A DNA stretch of 64,000 nt from an uncultured Tenacibaculum sp. (GTDB taxonomy: Bacteria > Bacteroidota > Bacteroidia > Flavobacteriales > Flavobacteriaceae), in assembly GCF_947494125.1 (NCBI RefSeq), contig NZ_CANLTU010000008.1, positions 62,001-126,000 of the forward strand, given 5' to 3'. The notes under the pieces are model-generated. The model did no database searches. It was not told the origin of the DNA and saw nothing but the letters and a program-made list of their open reading frames with translations. Each line of letters begins with the position of its first letter. Within the stretch, counting starts at the first letter, position 1. Of the stretch, positions 35,005 through 44,713 are shown one piece after another. Both the position numbers and the translations under genes were made by a program.

Positions 35005-38000
35005 ATGTATTTAATTTTCGATACTGAAACTACTGGATTACCTAAAAGCTGGAACGCTCCAATTACCGATACCGATAATTGGCCAAGAGCCATTCAAATT
35101 GCATGGCAATTGCATGATGAGTTAGGGAATTTAATTGAACATAATGATTTCCTTATTCAGCCAGATGGTTTTAATATTCCTTATGATGCTGAACGTATTC
35201 ATGGTATTTCTACTGATTTAGCTATTGAACAAGGTATTACCTTAGATGAAGGATTAGAATTGTTTAACGAAGCATTAAGTAAAACAAAGTTTGTTGTAGG
35301 TCAAAATGTTGGTTTTGATATTAACATCATGGGATGTGAATTCCATCGTTTAGGAGTAGAAAACAATTTAACAGCACTCCCTATTTTAGATACGTGTACA
35401 GAGCATACTGCACAACTGTGTCAAATTCCAGGTGGACGTGGAGGTAAGTTTAAACTACCAACACTTACCGAATTACACCAGCATTTATTTGGATCTGGAT
35501 TTGGTGAAGCCCATAATGCAACGGCCGATGTAGAAGCAACAACACGATGCTTTTTAGAATTGATACGTTTACGTCAGTATACAGAAGAAAAATTAGATGT
35601 TCCTTCTGATTATTTTAAACGTTATACAGAAGTAAATCCGATGCCTATTCAAGTTATCGGGTTAAAACACTTAAACCTAAAAAAGGAAAGTGAAAAAATA
35701 CGCAAGAAGAAAACTTCTACATCAGAAGATGCGAATACAATTTCTACTTCTGAAGGTTTAGCAGCATTAAAAGATGTACAGTTTGCGCATTTACATAACC
35801 ACACACAATATTCAGTTTTACAATCAACCATACAAATTGGTAATATTGTAAAAGCAGCTGCAAAAGATAACATGTCTGCAATTGCCATGACCGATACCGC
35901 TAATATGATGGCGGCGTTTCATTTTGTAGAAGCAGTATTAAGACACAATAAAGCTGTAGAGGCAGCCAACAAAGAGGCGCTGGAAAAAGGTGAAGAAGCT
36001 ACAGGCAAACCATTAAAGCCAATTATAGGTTGTGAGTTTAATGTATGTACAGATCACACAAATAAAAGTCAAAAAGACAACGGAAATCAAGTTGTATTAT
36101 TAGCAAAAAATAAAAAAGGATATCACAATTTAGCAAAGATGTCTTCTATCGCCTTTGTAGAAGGTTTTTATTATGTTCCTAGAATTGATAGAGAAGTAAT
36201 TAAAAAATACAAAGAAGATATTATTGTTTTAACAGGGAACTTATATGGAGAAGTACCTAGTAAAATACTAAACGTTGGTGAAGCACAAGCCGAAGAAGCA
36301 TTACTTTGGTGGAAAGAACAATTTGGCGACGATTTATATATCGAATTAATGCGCCATAATCAAGAAGATGAAAGAGTTGTTAATAAAACACTTTTAGAGT
36401 TTTCAAAAAAACACGCTATAAAAATTGTTGCATCCAACAACACTTTTTATCTAAATAAAGAAGATGCCAATGCACATGATATTTTATTATGTGTTAAAGA
36501 TGGTGAAAAACAGGCCACACCAAAAGGAAGAGGAAGAGGATATCGTTATGGACTACCTAATGACGAATACTACTTTAAGACTTCCGATGAAATGAAAACA
36601 TTGTTTGCAGATCTTCCTGAAGCAATTATTAATGTTCAAGAAATTGTAGACAAAGTAGAAGTTTTCACCCTAGCTCGTGATGTATTATTACCTGCTTTTG
36701 ATATTCCTGATGAATTTAAAGATGATAAAGACAATGAAGATGGAGGGAAAAGAGGGGAAAACAATTTTTTACGCCACTTAACATACGAAGGAGCTAAAAA
36801 ACGATACGGTGAAATTACCGAAAGCATTCGAGAACGTTTAGACTTTGAGCTTGAAGTAATTGAAAAAACTGGGTACCCTGGATACTTCTTAATTGTAGAA
36901 GATTTTATTCGAGAAGCTAGAAACATGGATGTTTCTGTAGGTCCTGGTCGTGGTTCAGCAGCAGGGTCTGTAGTAGCTTTCTGTTTATGGATTACCAATA
37001 TTGACCCAATTAAGTACGATTTACTTTTTGAGCGTTTCTTAAATCCTGAACGTGTATCGATGCCCGATATTGATATTGATTTTGATGATGAAGGAAGAGG
37101 GCGTGTAATGGATTATGTAATTGATAAATATGGAGCCAATCAGGTAGCGCAAATTATTACCTACGGTACCATGGCGGCCAAATCTTCTATTAGAGATACT
37201 GCTCGTGTTTTAGATTTACCACTATTTGAAGCTGATAGAATTGCCAAGTTAATTCCTGGTATGAAGCTGAAAAAAATATTTTCTTTAGATGAAAAAACGC
37301 TAAAAGAAAAGCTTCGTGCAGAAGAAATTGAACTGGTAAACGAATTAAAAAGACTGTCTAACGGATCGGATTTAATGGCAGAGACCATTAATAAAGCTAG
37401 AATTTTAGAAGGTTCTGTTCGTAATACAGGGATTCATGCCTGTGGAGTTATTATTACGCCAGACGATATTACAAAGTTCGTACCTGTTGCCTTGGCTAAA
37501 GATTCCGACATGTACGTTACCCAGTTTGACAACTCGGTGGTAGAAGATGCTGGATTATTAAAAATGGATTTCTTGGGGTTAAAAACATTAACCCTTATTA
37601 AAGATACTGTTAAGATTGTTAAGGCGCGACATAATGTTGATTTAGATCCTGAAAATTTCCCTATTGATGATGAAGAAACCTATGCGTTATTCCAACGAGG
37701 AGAAACCGTAGGGATATTCCAATACGAATCTCCAGGGATGCAAAAACACATGCGCTCATTAAAGCCAACTGTTTTTGCCGATTTAATTGCCATGAATGCC
37801 TTGTACCGTCCAGGTCCAATGGAATACATACCTTCATTTATTCGCAGAAAACACGGAGATGAAGCCATTGAGTACGATTTACCTGCCATGGAAGGCTATT
37901 TGAAAGAAACCTATGGTATTACAGTATATCAGGAGCAAGTAATGTTACTTTCTCAGTTATTAGCCGATTTTACTAAAGGTGAAGCCGATGTACTGCGTAA

Positions 38001-39378
38001 GGCAATGGGTAAAAAGCAAATTGCCGTACTAGCTAAAATGAAGCCTAAGTTTGTAGATCAAGCCAAAGCGAATGGACATGACGAGAAAAAACTAGAGAAA
38101 ATTTGGACCGACTGGGAGGCCTTTGCATCCTATGCCTTTAATAAGTCGCACTCTACTTGTTATGCATGGATTGCCTACCAAACTGCCTATTTAAAAGCCC
38201 ACTACCCTGCCGAATATATGGCTGCCGTTCTTTCTAATAATATGAACGATATTAAATCGGTTTCATTTTTTATGGAAGAATGTAAACGTATGGGACTGGA
38301 AGTTTTAGGACCCGATGTTAATGAATCGTTCTCAAAATTCTCTGTAAATAAAGAAGGCGCTGTACGTTTTGGTATGGCTGCTATTAAAGGTGTTGGTGCC
38401 TCAGCCGTAAAAGCAATTATTAACGAACGTAAAGAAAACGGACATTTCACCTCTGTTTTTGACATGGCTAAACGTGTTGATTTACGTGTTGCCAATAAAA
38501 AAGCCTTTGAAGGCTTAATCTTAGCGGGTGGTTTTGATTCTTTCACCAATACCCACAGAGCACAGTATTTTGTTGAAGATGAAAAAGGACAAAAGTTTAT
38601 AGAAAAAGCCTTGCGTTTTGGAAATAAATTCCAAGAAAACGAAAACTCTTCTCAAATATCTATGTTTGGAGAGGCTTCTGATGTTGAATTACCAGAACCT
38701 ATTATCCCTATTTGCGATACTTGGGGTACTATGGAGTTATTAGCACAAGAAAAAGAAGTGGTGGGAATGTATATTTCTGCACACCCTTTAGACGATTTTA
38801 AAAACGAAATGAAGTTTTGCAATGCGTCACTTGGTCACTTTAGAGACTTACCTAAATATGAAGGTTTAGGCTTGTCGTTTGCAGGAATTGTTACCGATGT
38901 ACAACATCGAGTATCTAAAGCAGGAAAAGGATGGGCTACTTTTATTATTGAAGATTATAACGAGAATTTTGAATTCAGAATTTTTGGTGAAGAATATTTA
39001 AAGTTCAAACACTTTTTAGTGCCCAACTCATTCTTATATGTAAAAGCGATGGTAAAACCTGGCTGGACCAACAAAGAAGGGGTAAAAGGAGATCCTCGAA
39101 TTGGGTTTAATGAGTTTTTACTACTCCATGACATTATGGATAAAATGTGTAAAAAGGTGACTATAAAAATGCCTTTACACGAAGTAAAAGATAATAGGAT
39201 TAAAGATTTACAGCATTTATTTGCCACGAATAGAGGCTCACAAAGTTTGCACTTTACGATTTGGGATGCCGACGAAAAAATTGAATTGAACCTGCCGAGT
39301 AGAAATACGAAGGTTAAAATTTCTAATGAGTTTCTAAAAACATTAGATGAACAGCATATTAACTATAAGTTGAATTAA
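35005..39378 (+). CDS. dnaE: DNA polymerase III alpha subunit with fused N-terminal 3'-5' exonuclease
   Basis: The 1457 residues comprise: residues 1-185, a DEDD exonuclease (FDTETTG, VGQNVGFDINIMG, HNATADVEAT); from ~262, the PHP domain (HLHNHTQYS); then the catalytic core with GPGRGSAAGS and PDIDIDF near 688. QISMFG at 1217-1222 fits a beta-clamp binding motif. An OB-fold region follows (FAGIVTDVQHRVSKAGKGW), then a C-terminal domain. It is the replicative polymerase. The fused exonuclease accounts for a length above the ~1160 residues of E. coli DnaE and may supply proofreading. Confidence 0.96.
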   Translation: MYLIFDTETTGLPKSWNAPITDTDNWPRAIQIAWQLHDELGNLIEHNDFLIQPDGFNIPYDAERIHGISTDLAIEQGITLDEGLELFNEALSKTKFVVGQNVGFDINIMGCEFHRLGVENNLTALPILDTCTEHTAQLCQIPGGRGGKFKLPTLTELHQHLFGSGFGEAHNATADVEATTRCFLELIRLRQYTEEKLDVPSDYFKRYTEVNPMPIQVIGLKHLNLKKESEKIRKKKTSTSEDANTISTSEGLAALKDVQFAHLHNHTQYSVLQSTIQIGNIVKAAAKDNMSAIAMTDTANMMAAFHFVEAVLRHNKAVEAANKEALEKGEEATGKPLKPIIGCEFNVCTDHTNKSQKDNGNQVVLLAKNKKGYHNLAKMSSIAFVEGFYYVPRIDREVIKKYKEDIIVLTGNLYGEVPSKILNVGEAQAEEALLWWKEQFGDDLYIELMRHNQEDERVVNKTLLEFSKKHAIKIVASNNTFYLNKEDANAHDILLCVKDGEKQATPKGRGRGYRYGLPNDEYYFKTSDEMKTLFADLPEAIINVQEIVDKVEVFTLARDVLLPAFDIPDEFKDDKDNEDGGKRGENNFLRHLTYEGAKKRYGEITESIRERLDFELEVIEKTGYPGYFLIVEDFIREARNMDVSVGPGRGSAAGSVVAFCLWITNIDPIKYDLLFERFLNPERVSMPDIDIDFDDEGRGRVMDYVIDKYGANQVAQIITYGTMAAKSSIRDTARVLDLPLFEADRIAKLIPGMKLKKIFSLDEKTLKEKLRAEEIELVNELKRLSNGSDLMAETINKARILEGSVRNTGIHACGVIITPDDITKFVPVALAKDSDMYVTQFDNSVVEDAGLLKMDFLGLKTLTLIKDTVKIVKARHNVDLDPENFPIDDEETYALFQRGETVGIFQYESPGMQKHMRSLKPTVFADLIAMNALYRPGPMEYIPSFIRRKHGDEAIEYDLPAMEGYLKETYGITVYQEQVMLLSQLLADFTKGEADVLRKAMGKKQIAVLAKMKPKFVDQAKANGHDEKKLEKIWTDWEAFASYAFNKSHSTCYAWIAYQTAYLKAHYPAEYMAAVLSNNMNDIKSVSFFMEECKRMGLEVLGPDVNESFSKFSVNKEGAVRFGMAAIKGVGASAVKAIINERKENGHFTSVFDMAKRVDLRVANKKAFEGLILAGGFDSFTNTHRAQYFVEDEKGQKFIEKALRFGNKFQENENSSQISMFGEASDVELPEPIIPICDTWGTMELLAQEKEVVGMYISAHPLDDFKNEMKFCNASLGHFRDLPKYEGLGLSFAGIVTDVQHRVSKAGKGWATFIIEDYNENFEFRIFGEEYLKFKHFLVPNSFLYVKAMVKPGWTNKEGVKGDPRIGFNEFLLLHDIMDKMCKKVTIKMPLHEVKDNRIKDLQHLFATNRGSQSLHFTIWDADEKIELNLPSRNTKVKISNEFLKTLDEQHINYKLN

Positions 39379-39738
39379 ATGCTCCAAGAGTATCAAAATA
39401 GTATAGCCTTATTAACCAATGTGGTTAATAAGGAGCTATACACCCAATTGGTACAGCAGCTAAATAAAGATGTTGGTTTAGTTAGTTTAGATACTGTATT
39501 CAATACAGCTAGTACGCCTATTGAGCTTAAGGATAAACTTCAAGAAACGGTTAAAGACCTACTCCTCAATAATACCGACAGCTATTACAACCTACTCTAC
39601 CGTATAGATGTCTCGGAAACCTCTTTAAAAAGTATTAACAGCTCAACTATTGATACCTATGCTGAAGCAATTACTTTTTTAATCTTAAAAAGAATTTGGC
39701 AAAAGGTATACTACAAGAACAAGTTTTCTAAGTTTTAA
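39379..39738 (+). CDS. Small protein coupled to dnaE
   Basis: The 119 residues have no recognised domain; mostly helical by composition (EYQNSIALLTNVVNKELYTQ, …AEAITFLILKRIWQKVYYK). The ATG follows the dnaE stop with no gap, so it is almost certainly translated by coupling. Its end marks the start of the accessory region: the converging gene cassette-like units begin 13 bp later. The function is unknown. Confidence 0.65.
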   Translation: MLQEYQNSIALLTNVVNKELYTQLVQQLNKDVGLVSLDTVFNTASTPIELKDKLQETVKDLLLNNTDSYYNLLYRIDVSETSLKSINSSTIDTYAEAITFLILKRIWQKVYYKNKFSKF

Positions 39739-39750
39739 TTTACAGTTTAG

Positions 39751-39798
39751 TTAAAAGCAATGCTATTGGCTACTAGTCAGAGACTAACGGAAGCGGGG
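39751..39798 (-). repeat. ~50-bp 3'-end element, copy D
   Basis: On the minus strand: CCCCGCTTCCGTTAGTC, TCT, GACTAGTAG, then CCAATAGCATTGC and TTTTAACTAAA. It lies 3 bp after the stop of the 136-residue gene, in its orientation. Confidence 0.88.
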
Positions 39799-39801
39799 CT
39801 T

Positions 39802-40212
39802 TTATTTCCAAAACTCCCACCATCTTTTATCTACATTTGAAGAGTTACTATATAATCGATTAGAAAACGCATCATTAAGATAGCTCTCATCATATATTTC
39901 TCCCTCCTCGCCTTCAACTATTGCGTTTAATTCATTAGCTATTAAAATCATTTTCTCTATAATCCTATTATCAGGATTCTTAACAGTAATTTCTCCACAT
40001 TCTTCATAGAAAGTAAATGGAACTTCTCCTTCATCAGATTTCCATAACCCAGCATTAGGTGTAGAAACAGTAAAAGCATCATTCTCATTAATTTTAGCAG
40101 AAAATTCTTCAATCGGTTCAAACTGTGAGTCTGATTTAATGTATTCAGACCACTCTTCTTTAGTTATTTTCTGACTTTCTTCTTTACGTTTTATACAAAG
40201 TTCATAACCCAT
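39802..40212 (-). CDS. Hypothetical acidic cytoplasmic protein
   Basis: The 136 residues are acidic, with no signal peptide or transmembrane segment: MGYELCIKRKEESQKITKEE at the start, …GEVPFTFYEECGEITVKNPD… in the middle and WWEFWK at the end. It looks like the small cytoplasmic immunity-type proteins common in Bacteroidota accessory regions, but I cannot assign a family and no toxin gene is adjacent. It is the last of four head-to-tail minus-strand genes, each followed by an element copy. Confidence 0.65.
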   Translation of the reverse strand: MGYELCIKRKEESQKITKEEWSEYIKSDSQFEPIEEFSAKINENDAFTVSTPNAGLWKSDEGEVPFTFYEECGEITVKNPDNRIIEKMILIANELNAIVEGEEGEIYDESYLNDAFSNRLYSNSSNVDKRWWEFWK

Positions 40213-40339
40213 AGTTTCATATCAATTTAATATCTATTAGATATTCGTTATTATATTCTCTTGCTTCTTCATTAAGCACTTACACAAACAGCTAACACAT
40301 TTATACTTTAAAAGTTATAGTTGTAAATATAACAATTTA

Positions 40340-40388
40340 AAAAAGCAATACTATTAACCACTAGTCAGAGACTAGCGGGAGCGGAGGC
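40340..40388 (-). repeat. ~50-bp 3'-end element, copy E, overlapping a gene end
   Basis: On the minus strand: CTCCGCTCCCGCTAGTC, TCT, GACTAGTGG, then TTAATAGTATTGC. The TAG of GACTAG is the stop of the 407-residue gene, so eight of its residues come from the element. Beyond it, about 45 bp (…TTATATTTACAACTA…) also resemble the sequence after copies F and G. Confidence 0.88.
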
Positions 40389-41584
40389 ACGCTTTTTATT
40401 TCTATTTCTGGTAACATTTTATTCAATTCCGAATATTTCTGTTGCTTCTTCAAATTATTCGTAACCTCAATCAATTGTTCCACAAGCATAATATTAACCT
40501 TTAATTCTCTTTTTTCTTTTTCAATGCTTCTATAATTAGAAGTACATCTATTCTCATGTTCCAATATAACTTTCGCTTTATTGACTAATAAAATCTCTTC
40601 TTTTAAAACCTCAAAGAGTTCTTTTGTTTCATTTGAATCACTCTTAAAGTAATTAATTTGTTTTAATATATCTTTTGGTAATGCGTATTTCCAATTAAAT
40701 AAAGTTCTAGGGCTACTATTGTACCTATATTCTATTCTTGCTTTTAAATTATGAATAATAATTTTTTGAATAATAATTGTGTCTATCGACACCTTTTTAT
40801 CTTCTGAAAAAGATTCTTTAATGTTACTAATTTGTTTAGCTGAATTATAAGTCTTTCGTTGTTTTAGAACACTTAAAGCTTGATTACTAAAATTAATACT
40901 ATATTCTTTTTTAGATTTAGAAATAATATCTTCAATGTATTCAAAATAATTTATATATCGAGTAAAATACTTCTCATTAAGTATGTTCTGGTTAACTGTA
41001 GTTGTTTTGTAAAGACAAAAAATAGTTATTACTGAAACACCCAAAGAAATTAAAATCCAATTATTTGTTTTGTATAGAAGCCTGACCGAAAACCAATTTT
41101 GACTAAAAATAACGATCGGAATAAGGATGAATAGAAGTTTATATTCTTGATATAAATTTATAGGGTAATCATAACCATTAACTTCTGCGACACTGAAATA
41201 TATAAAAAGACAGCCAAGCTGGGATGTTAGAAATATTACTAACCAAAAAAACAATTGAGCATTCGTTCTAGCTTGCTGTTTGTAAAGTTTATGCTTTTTT
41301 CTTTTATTTATTGGATTCCCCATCCAAATCCAGATAGTAATCGAAAGCCCTAAAACTGTAGATAAAGAAACAAAAAAGTAATTAAAAAAGATTAATTCCT
41401 TTTTTTCAAAAATTAATAGATCTTGAGATAAACTTGTTAAAAGTCTAATTAACTCTCTGGTTCTATTAAAAATTAATGCAATTGTAATAGCAGTAATAAA
41501 TCCTGATATAATTCCAAACCAAAACCTTTGTTTACCTATACTTTTAATTGAAATTTTATCTTTTTTGAATTTTATTTTCCCCAT
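40361..41584 (-). CDS. Hypothetical membrane protein with C-terminal helical domain
   Basis: The 407 residues have about five transmembrane segments in residues ~20-200 (…FWFGIISGFITAITIALIFN…, …AQLFFWLVIFLTSQLGCLFI…, …WILISLGVSVITIFCLY…). A ~200-residue Lys/Glu-rich helical domain follows. I recognise no family. The C-terminal residues PPLPLVSD are translated element sequence. Compared with genes D and F, where AAATAA stops just before the element, the in-frame stop has been missed or lost here. Confidence 0.65.
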   Translation of the reverse strand: MGKIKFKKDKISIKSIGKQRFWFGIISGFITAITIALIFNRTRELIRLLTSLSQDLLIFEKKELIFFNYFFVSLSTVLGLSITIWIWMGNPINKRKKHKLYKQQARTNAQLFFWLVIFLTSQLGCLFIYFSVAEVNGYDYPINLYQEYKLLFILIPIVIFSQNWFSVRLLYKTNNWILISLGVSVITIFCLYKTTTVNQNILNEKYFTRYINYFEYIEDIISKSKKEYSINFSNQALSVLKQRKTYNSAKQISNIKESFSEDKKVSIDTIIIQKIIIHNLKARIEYRYNSSPRTLFNWKYALPKDILKQINYFKSDSNETKELFEVLKEEILLVNKAKVILEHENRCTSNYRSIEKEKRELKVNIMLVEQLIEVTNNLKKQQKYSELNKMLPEIEIKSVPPLPLVSD

Positions 41585-41700
41585 TCAGTATTTGAATTCA
41601 ACTTTTTTATACAAATACATAACATCATTATACTAGCTCAAAAGAAACTTAATGAATGTACTTTATACTCTTTTAATTTTTAGTGGTAAATATAACTATT

Positions 41701-41751
41701 TTAAGAAGCAATACTAGTAACCACTAGTCATAGACTAGCGGGAGCGGAGGC
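41701..41751 (-). repeat. ~50-bp 3'-end element, copy F
   Basis: On the minus strand: CTCCGCTCCCGCTAGTC, TAT, GACTAGTGG, then TTACTAGTATTGC. It lies 8 bp after the lipoprotein gene stop, in its orientation. Confidence 0.88.
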
Positions 41752-41759
41752 AATAACTT

Positions 41760-42140
41760 TTATTTCCGTAATAGAAATTGTTCTTTTTCATTTAATAATA
41801 ATGTTAATTCAGTAAAATTGTCTTTTTTATTGAATTCAAGACCGTACTCAGAATTAGAGAAATATGTATTAATATTTTCATTCCCTTGAAATTTTAATTT
41901 CAATAATCTACCCGAACTATTCCATTTGTAATGTTCTGTTTTTCCTGAAGGTAAAATCAATTCTGCAACATTAGAATCTTTAAATAAAATTTTTGGGCAG
42001 GCATTACAAGAGACGGTTATATCATTTCTGTAAAATATATAAATTCCCCACTCACCAATAAGTTTAAAATCTTTCTTTTTAATTTCAGTTTTACAAGAAA
42101 TTAATACAGTTAACATCAGTAAAGTTAGAATTTTTCTCAT
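41760..42140 (-). CDS. Small lipoprotein, lipocalin-like in size
   Basis: The 126 residues begin MRKILTLLMLTVLISCKTE, a lipoprotein signal with lipobox Cys16. The frame extends 17 codons upstream, but ATG 42140 is clearly right. The mature part is beta-rich (LIGEWGIYIFYRNDITVSCN, …KWNSSGRLLKLKF…), which would suit a small lipocalin-like barrel; this is a guess from pattern. It contains a CNACPK motif. It is the third cassette-like unit. Confidence 0.65.
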   Translation of the reverse strand: MRKILTLLMLTVLISCKTEIKKKDFKLIGEWGIYIFYRNDITVSCNACPKILFKDSNVAELILPSGKTEHYKWNSSGRLLKLKFQGNENINTYFSNSEYGLEFNKKDNFTELTLLLNEKEQFLLRK

Positions 42141-42270
42141 AGCTATCATTATTATTTGTAATCTGTTATTATAATAGATATAACACATCATTATCCTGCC
42201 AAAAAAGCTTCATTAACGTATTTATATACTTTTATATTTTAAAAGTTATTAGTAGTAAATATAGCAATTT

Positions 42271-42319
42271 AAAAAAGCAATGCTATTGGCCACTAGTCAG
42301 AGACTAGCGGGAGCGGGGG
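42271..42319 (-). repeat. ~50-bp 3'-end element, copy G
   Basis: On the minus strand: CCCCGCTCCCGCTAGTC, TCT, GACTAGTGG, then CCAATAGCATTGC. This copy is closest to the consensus, and its stem can extend with two more G-C pairs. It lies 145 bp after the 749-residue gene. Between them is a boundary-like GCTAACAAGGTATAA sequence that provides that gene's stop, then AT-rich DNA with no gene. Confidence 0.88.
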
Positions 42320-42463
42320 ATAAGCACTTTCGTTTCGGTTTATTACTTCGCAAGTAATAATATTTTGCTTTTATCTTTTTTACTATAACCGCCAAATTTT
42401 ATATTTAACAGACTTTGTTAATACGCACAGACCTTTCGGCAAGCACAAACTCTCTATGTTTTT

Positions 42464-44713
42464 TTATACCTTGTTAGCAGCTGGCTTTATTGGTTTTAAA
42501 TCTTCAATATCATTTATAATCCCTTTTTCTTCATATGGACTAGTCAAACTTAACATTGTAATTTTTCTATCTTTTCTCCATTTAATTAAAAATATGAATG
42601 AAATTAAAATAAGCACTTTTAATTCTTTATCGTCATTCGTAATATATTCTTCTTTTAATGTAACGTTTTCAGGAAGGTTAACATCTATAATATTAGAATA
42701 CAATTTATAATTCTTGTCTAGTTGTTTTAGGCTAAATTTTTCTTTTTCTTTTTTGGGTAGGTCTTTATATTCGAACATTGGTAAATGCTCTTTATCTAAG
42801 ATGAAAAAAGCATCATTCAAATGATGATTACTAGAAGGTATTACAAATATGATATCTTTATACTTTGAGTTAGATATAATTTCTTTCGTGTAATAGCTTG
42901 GTCGAATAGCTATAATTAGCTTGTTTTTTATATTCTTTGCAATTCTATCAATTCCTTCTAGTAACTGTTTTCTTTCTATGAGGTATCTATCTGTTTTTGC
43001 TAGCAAAAAAGTATTAGGCAAAAAATATTTTATTTTATTCGTTGCTATATGTTGAGAATAAACTTTGTCAAAATTTATATTTGGAATATCATTATCTGTA
43101 AATGATGATTTTGAAGAAACAATTAATTCTCCATTGATAGACGAAACAATACTCTCATCTATGTTTTCAAATTTTATATGATTTTCAATTGAATTATATT
43201 CGTTAAAACTGCTAGTAATTATTCTTTTTGTAGAGTCATTAAATGTTTCAATTTTATCTAAAGATAAATTAGCAGTTAATTTGGTTACATCAATTCTCTC
43301 TTTAATTTCATCACCTAATTCATCAAAAGTTCTTAGTATTTCTTCTGAATCAAAATTGTAACCTAAAGTATTTAAAAGTTCTGTGTCTGAAATAACTTTT
43401 TCAATACAGTTTTTAAAGTATGGTAATCTATCATTGTAAGAATATAAATCTTGTAAGTCGTTAGTTAAGTTGTGAAAAATCTTGAAGTTTTGATAGACAT
43501 AAATCGTTTGTTGAGTAAACTGCCTAATAAAAAGTAGTGAAATGTATAAACAGATATTGTGACTAACATTTCTACTAATTCCTAAATTATCAATTTCTGG
43601 AAAATAATATTTATACTCAATAGGTTCATCTCTTGTTTTGAACTCATTACTAAAGTGATTAAACCAATAAAAAATATCATCCATAGTTTGAGGCAACAAA
43701 GGATAGCTTGGTGGCTGAGATTGAGAAAACGACAATATATATTTAATAGTATCATTTTCGTTTTGATATATTAATAAGCCTCCTAGAGCAAAATTTAATT
43801 CTAAAAAACGATTTCTTTCTTTTTTTACTTTATCTATTTCTACTTGATTAGTTATTCCTTGGTCACTGTATTCTGGTTGAACACCTGAAAGGCTATAATT
43901 GAAATATTGTGATACTGAAGGCCAATAGTTAGTAACTAAGTTTTTTTGATTACTTGATGTAACTAAATTCCGCCAAATCCAAGAATATGTGGATTTGGAT
44001 ATTTTATTGAATTTAAAATTTTCACCAATTAACCAAGTACCTGATGAAGCTCTATGTTCAAGGGCTTTCAGTTTTTTATTTTTATTATCAATAGAAGCAG
44101 TAATTATCTCATTAGTTACATTATAAAGGTCTATGTGATATAAAGTACCATCTTCTTCTGTATTGTTTTCTCTATAACTATAAAATAGACTAGAATAAAA
44201 ATCTAATAACTTAGGTTGTAAATGAGGATCTTGTTTTTCAATAGCATAAATAGTAAATTCATTTATTGACTTTAGTAAATATGTTTTTGATTGGTTCTCT
44301 TCCTTTTGATTACCATATTTTTCAATCAAATAATTCAGTAGTTCTGATGCTTTACCTTGATACAACATTATTAGGTTTAACCAATAAAAGAAAGATATAG
44401 TTAGAATTAAAGTCAAAGAAAATAATAAAATATCCGCAGAGTTTTCTACAAAAAAATTCTCTTTAAATATGTCAATTGGCTGAAACGAAAATATTTGAAA
44501 TATGAAACTAAGTAAAGTAAGTATTAAAACAAATTGAAAAAAAGATATTTTTCTAATCACTTTGTTATTCGGGAATTCTGAATCAAAGACATTTGGTAAA
44601 TATTCAGAGTTGTATTTTTGCCCTATGTTAGATATTTTGTCAATTAAAATAGGATAAGCAATACCTAAAATTGCAATATCAATCGCAACACATATTTCTA
44701 TAATATATTTCAT
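42464..44713 (-). CDS. Large membrane-anchored protein of unknown function
   Basis: The 749 residues have three transmembrane segments in the first ~130 (…IDIAILGIAYPILIDKI…, …FVLILTLLSFIFQIFSF…, …LLFSLTLILTISFFYWLNLI…). A ~600-residue soluble region follows, with no motif I can assign to a nuclease, ATPase or TIR fold. A short hydrophobic stretch, ELKVLILISFIFLIK, lies near the end. The stop falls in GCTAACAAGGTATAA. Size, layout and accessory context would suit a membrane-linked defence or sensing protein, but nothing in the sequence proves it. It heads the four-gene run. Confidence 0.65.
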   Translation of the reverse strand: MKYIIEICVAIDIAILGIAYPILIDKISNIGQKYNSEYLPNVFDSEFPNNKVIRKISFFQFVLILTLLSFIFQIFSFQPIDIFKENFFVENSADILLFSLTLILTISFFYWLNLIMLYQGKASELLNYLIEKYGNQKEENQSKTYLLKSINEFTIYAIEKQDPHLQPKLLDFYSSLFYSYRENNTEEDGTLYHIDLYNVTNEIITASIDNKNKKLKALEHRASSGTWLIGENFKFNKISKSTYSWIWRNLVTSSNQKNLVTNYWPSVSQYFNYSLSGVQPEYSDQGITNQVEIDKVKKERNRFLELNFALGGLLIYQNENDTIKYILSFSQSQPPSYPLLPQTMDDIFYWFNHFSNEFKTRDEPIEYKYYFPEIDNLGISRNVSHNICLYISLLFIRQFTQQTIYVYQNFKIFHNLTNDLQDLYSYNDRLPYFKNCIEKVISDTELLNTLGYNFDSEEILRTFDELGDEIKERIDVTKLTANLSLDKIETFNDSTKRIITSSFNEYNSIENHIKFENIDESIVSSINGELIVSSKSSFTDNDIPNINFDKVYSQHIATNKIKYFLPNTFLLAKTDRYLIERKQLLEGIDRIAKNIKNKLIIAIRPSYYTKEIISNSKYKDIIFVIPSSNHHLNDAFFILDKEHLPMFEYKDLPKKEKEKFSLKQLDKNYKLYSNIIDVNLPENVTLKEEYITNDDKELKVLILISFIFLIKWRKDRKITMLSLTSPYEEKGIINDIEDLKPIKPAANKV

